A stretch of DNA of 64,000 nt from Toxotes chatareus (taxonomy: Eukaryota > Chordata > Actinopteri > Toxotidae): assembly GCA_016801885.1 (NCBI GenBank), contig CM028900.1, forward strand, positions 13,472,972-13,536,971, in the 5' to 3' direction. The translations under genes and the position numbers were made by a program. The notes under the pieces are model-generated. The model did not search any database. It was not told the DNA's origin and saw only the letters and a list, made by a program, of their open reading frames with translations. This document shows positions 60,161 through 64,000 of this stretch, piece after piece (the stretch's first letter is position 1; every line of letters begins with the position of its first letter).

Positions 60161-63100
60161 ACCTGTCATTCAACGGAGCCACATGGTCCTGCACAGTAGG
60201 AGGGGAGTGGCAAGGAAGTGAAGAGTACAGCTTGGGCTATTTTGCATTCTCTGTTTTCATGTTGTTGCATAAACATGTAACAATGTTCTCGTATCATGTT
60301 ACATGGCTTTTTTCATTCATTTTTGGCTTACACATCATTTTCAGGTTTTAGCTAATTTATTAGTTATTAGTGGTTGATTAAAATAGAAGCTGGATAATGA
60401 AACTGAAGTAGTACAATACGACAAATGCTCATCAAATTTGTGGTGCAAAGTATTTATTTATATGGAAAGCTGATGAAAGATTTTCAAGATGTTTTTTTCA
60501 GAGCATTCAACCCTGTAAAGTCAGTGTAAAACCTTTGGTCACTGTGTTACTGCAAGGATACCTTTAGTCTACACTGCCGTAGCCCAAACAACTTCTAATT
60601 CTAAACACTGCTGACTCCAAAACATATCCAAGTCTCAGTTAACACGAACACAGTGTCTTGGTGTGCTGGCCACCGGGCCAGAACAGCATGAAGCCATCAC
60701 ACAGAGTTAGCCTGCCCACTTTGCCTGCCTGTTGTTGTTGTTGGACCAGTCAGAACCCCCACCCCAATACATCCAGATCTGCAACCTCATCAGTGGGGGG
60801 CTGACACCAGGCATTAGACAGCAGGGACTCTGATAGCCTTCGGCCTGAAGCCCTACAACGAATGTCCACCACCAGGCAGAGCAGCACTATGACACAGATG
60901 GCCAAATTTAAGCAACTTATTATTGATCTGACATTGACTTTACTGGCTTTATTCATTACAGTATGAAGTCTTAGGACTCAAGTGGATGATCTATATATAC
61001 AAATCTTGTCATTCAGCCAGTTGTTGCTGTATTTTATATTTTAAGCATAGAGGCAAAACAGTGAAGACTAAGAAGGACATTCCTTTAGTTGCCTAAACAA
61101 CTACGAATCAGGACTTCAGACAGCCAGAGAATGGCATCATAATCCCATTAACTTTAATTAGATTTATGTAATGCTCACCTTTCTTCTGTGACAACAAATT
61201 AATGATAAGCCAAAGAGAATTAAAACAGTGGTAAGTGAAACCCTTTTCTTCCCCCTAAGGCTCTCTACTGGGTCCCAGTCTCACCTAAAAGCTCATGAGA
61301 ATTTAGATCAAACCCCTCCTGCGTAGAGCTGAGTGAGACCAGCCATAAATTGCTAATAGACTAAATGAAACGAGGTAGGAGGCTCCTGCTCTGCAGCAAT
61401 TACCCCTTAGATGTAGTCATTCATATCCCTGCATGTCTCGTTTCATCAGGGCAGCACTGGCACTTTGTCAGGCTGTCTTTGTTGCACAGCTCTGGGTTGG
61501 TTAGAAGACTGACCACGCTACTGATATGCAGGGGAGCATTTGAAAACAACAAAGTGCCGTTTGACTGGCTGGCTGTTCACAAGAATGGCACCTCTTCCTG
61601 CCTTTCATGTAGCATGGGTTTATATAATCAATTATTAATCAAAGTCGTGTTTTGAAACTCAAACTCAAAGACACGTCTGCCACACTTAAGTATCTCCCTG
61701 TGTTTTTTATTTGCTTGGCCGCCTTTTCATGGCTTTATTTATGATGCTCTTATGTGTTTCTGATGAGTTGCTATTAAGGTACATCTTCATGCAGTGGTGG
61801 GTTCATTTTTTGGGGGGTGATTTATACTAGACAAAGGACACACATTATGACCATGATTTACAACACCTTAAATTATTCTGTAGAGGACATCCAATCGGAT
61901 TACAGGGCTTACAATTAAAGGTTGTTCTGGTTATTAATACTTTAAAGCCAAAGTCTGCTGTATACTATACAGAAAACTTGCTACATTTAGGTGGTTGTAT
62001 ATTTATTTGTGAAAACTGAAACATACAGTCACGTCAAGTCAAGTTACTATTTTAAATCTATACTTGATGTACGGTCATTGCAATGCTACTTTGGCACATG
62101 AAAAAATTCTGTTTCATAACATTTTAGCACGACCTCACAACAACTGAGATGTGATGTCTGCTACTATAATATGCAAATAAGAAAAGTGCATACATGTACA
62201 GCAGCATACATGCAATGTTAAAGTAAAACAGGCTAGTACTATTTTAAACCTGCCAGCTTGGAATGTCAAATTTCAAGCTGGCAAATACAAGAGGCTGGAA
62301 TATCACAAATAACATCGTATTGATATAGAGCTGTCACCTGTGAGTGTGTATGGTACCTTTTTTGGCCTTAACATTGTGTCCTTCCACAGAATATAACAGA
62401 ATGATGTACTACTTCTATCTTTTATTGCTCAAAGTGTAAAGATCCACATATTTCCAGCATATATTGTGCAAACAGTGAAAATCAGGTTGGAAAATCTGAC
62501 ATGTAAATCATAATCCATTAATCCTGTTTACCCTTAGCTACCACAGGATAAGGACAATCTAGATCATATAAACCTCTATACTTGTATCATTCATGGAATA
62601 TCTCTGAATAAACACCTATGAATAAATATTGTGCCACTTGCAACTCAATTCAACCATTTGATAAAAAATTCATCCATTGTTTGGGAAACTCCAACTCTTC
62701 TGTCCACCTTTTATTATTAGACAAATTGAAGTGTGCACTGGGAGGGAGGCCAGCGGTAAACACAGAGAATCTATTTAGCCATCCCATTCCAGGGCTGAGA
62801 GGAGAGCTGGGCCCTTCAAAGGCAGAGGCAACAATGTGAGTGACATCAGGTCATCCTGCCTCCTCACAGTCACCTGGCTGATAGAATTGTTCTGGGGGGG
62901 GATAGGAGGGACCTGTGAAGCACAGCTTTTTTGTCATTGCCATATCTTATGATTGATGGCTCCATGGCCGCAGTGAATCTGCCCTTTTTAAATAATTTAT
63001 GTTGCCCACCGCTATGGACAAGTAGCTTATAACCGGATTGTTATTTTTCCATTGACTGGAGAGATCAATACTTTAAAGACATGACATAGCCACTAATGAA

Positions 63101-64000
63101 CTACTTAAATGGCTCTCTGGAGTGCAAAACAATTGCTGTGTTTACTCAAAGCAGAGAGTGAAAACAGTTTTATTGCACCACTACTACTACTACTAGTTCA
63201 AAGGATACACTATAAACAAAGAAGACACAAAAGGTGCAGACCAGAGCTGGGGTCTTTGAGTTCAACATGTGAGTAGAAGCTGTAATTTTAAAACCAAATC
63301 CTTGTGAAAAAATATGTTTCTGCATTAAGTTGTATGATAGGACAGGAATCCACATCTTGACAAATGACCTGAAAATAACCCTGTTAGGACAAAATAAAAA
63401 GGTTGAATTAACTGCAGGGCTGCTCCTTTGGAGTGAGACAGATTGTCCAGGTATATCTGATAAACTGATAACTCAATGTACTGTACAAGATCCTGAAAAT
63501 AAGCAGTGTAATTCCTTAAAATGGTCCAGTAGAGTTATGCGTTGTAAATCAAGAGGCCCTTGTTCATTCTCCCTCTCACAAAGTGACAAATTAGCCGAAC
63601 AATAGTGTTTGAATTCTTATTAAAGTTGATTAATTCATACCATTAGTTGATCGCACAACAGCTCGTAAAATATACTAAATTAATTTCTTTACTGTGATTA
63701 ATACATGAAACACTTGAATTAACATCAATAAATCAATTTGTGAATCAATTACATTATCATGTTTAAATACAGAGCTAATAGTGTACATTAACTAGCGGTG
63801 TAGAAGTGATCATATATCATTTGGCAATGCAACGAGGAAGAGCAGAGGAGCATCCTTAAATGATCAGCGATGAAAGAGATCCAACTCTGACCTTAATAGG
63901 TCCCAATACATTTTGCATGACGTTGTTACTGTGAAACAAGGGTAAGTTATCTACCACCAGGAGCTGTTGGAACATGGTAGTGGTATGAACAGTGATTGAA
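60161..64000. other. Gene-free region to the window end
   Basis: No gene is recognised. A short (CTA)n run is at 63179-63195 and a G-run at 62894-62901. The 96-codon frame at 61365-61655 shows no domain or family resemblance. The right edge of the window does not cut into any feature I can identify. Confidence 0.45.

Noticed and set aside
1..64000. CRISPR arrays, tRNA or rRNA genes, prokaryotic operons, viral genes.
   Set aside because: No regularly spaced repeats with unique spacers, no tRNA cloverleaf (the tRNA-like stretches at 14769 and 17889 are SINE heads), no rRNA signature and no recognisable viral protein.

Overview
This window is nuclear DNA from a vertebrate, almost certainly a teleost fish. 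The one gene I recognise is a complete NR4A2 (Nurr1) orphan nuclear receptor on the + strand. It has very short GT-AG introns (125 to 525 bp). The surrounding AT-rich DNA carries repeats typical of teleost genomes: a hAT-type MITE with a perfect 8-bp target duplication, two tRNA-derived SINEs, other dispersed repeats, and many CA, CT and TA microsatellites.

Layout. Positions 1-4040 are 5' flank, with a degraded MITE copy (1112-1395) and a CT/CA microsatellite. Positions 4041-4165 look like the promoter, with an inverted CCAAT box, a near-consensus CRE, an E-box and a TATA-like element. Two 5' non-coding exons are predicted (about 4160-4318 and 4844-4945). Six coding exons follow (5167-6038, 6520-6649, 6827-6990, 7377-7579, 7746-7924, 8050-8306). 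Joined, they give a 600-residue protein that is intact from the start codon to the terminal DTLPF. The 3' UTR most likely ends just after an AATAAA at 9516-9521.

From about 9.54 kb to the end (about 54 kb) I find no recognisable protein-coding gene. In mammals NR4A2 lies next to a large gene desert, and this stretch looks like the equivalent. It contains repeats and several unique, TAAT/ATTA-rich, repeat-free blocks that could be conserved enhancers of this developmental regulator; that idea rests on composition only. Three places deserve expression data: a CpG-rich block with tandem TGACG motifs and a good-context short ORF (55.49-55.87 kb), a codon-like GC-rich ORF (59.89-60.16 kb), and a GC-rich block (42.09-42.31 kb).

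The most informative observation about gene control is in the predicted 5' leader. Splicing exons 1, 2 and 3 keeps open an upstream ORF of 89 codons that starts at 4259 and overlaps the main start codon out of frame. I see no CRISPR array, operon, phage or other prokaryotic system, and no evidence for a wholly new biological system.
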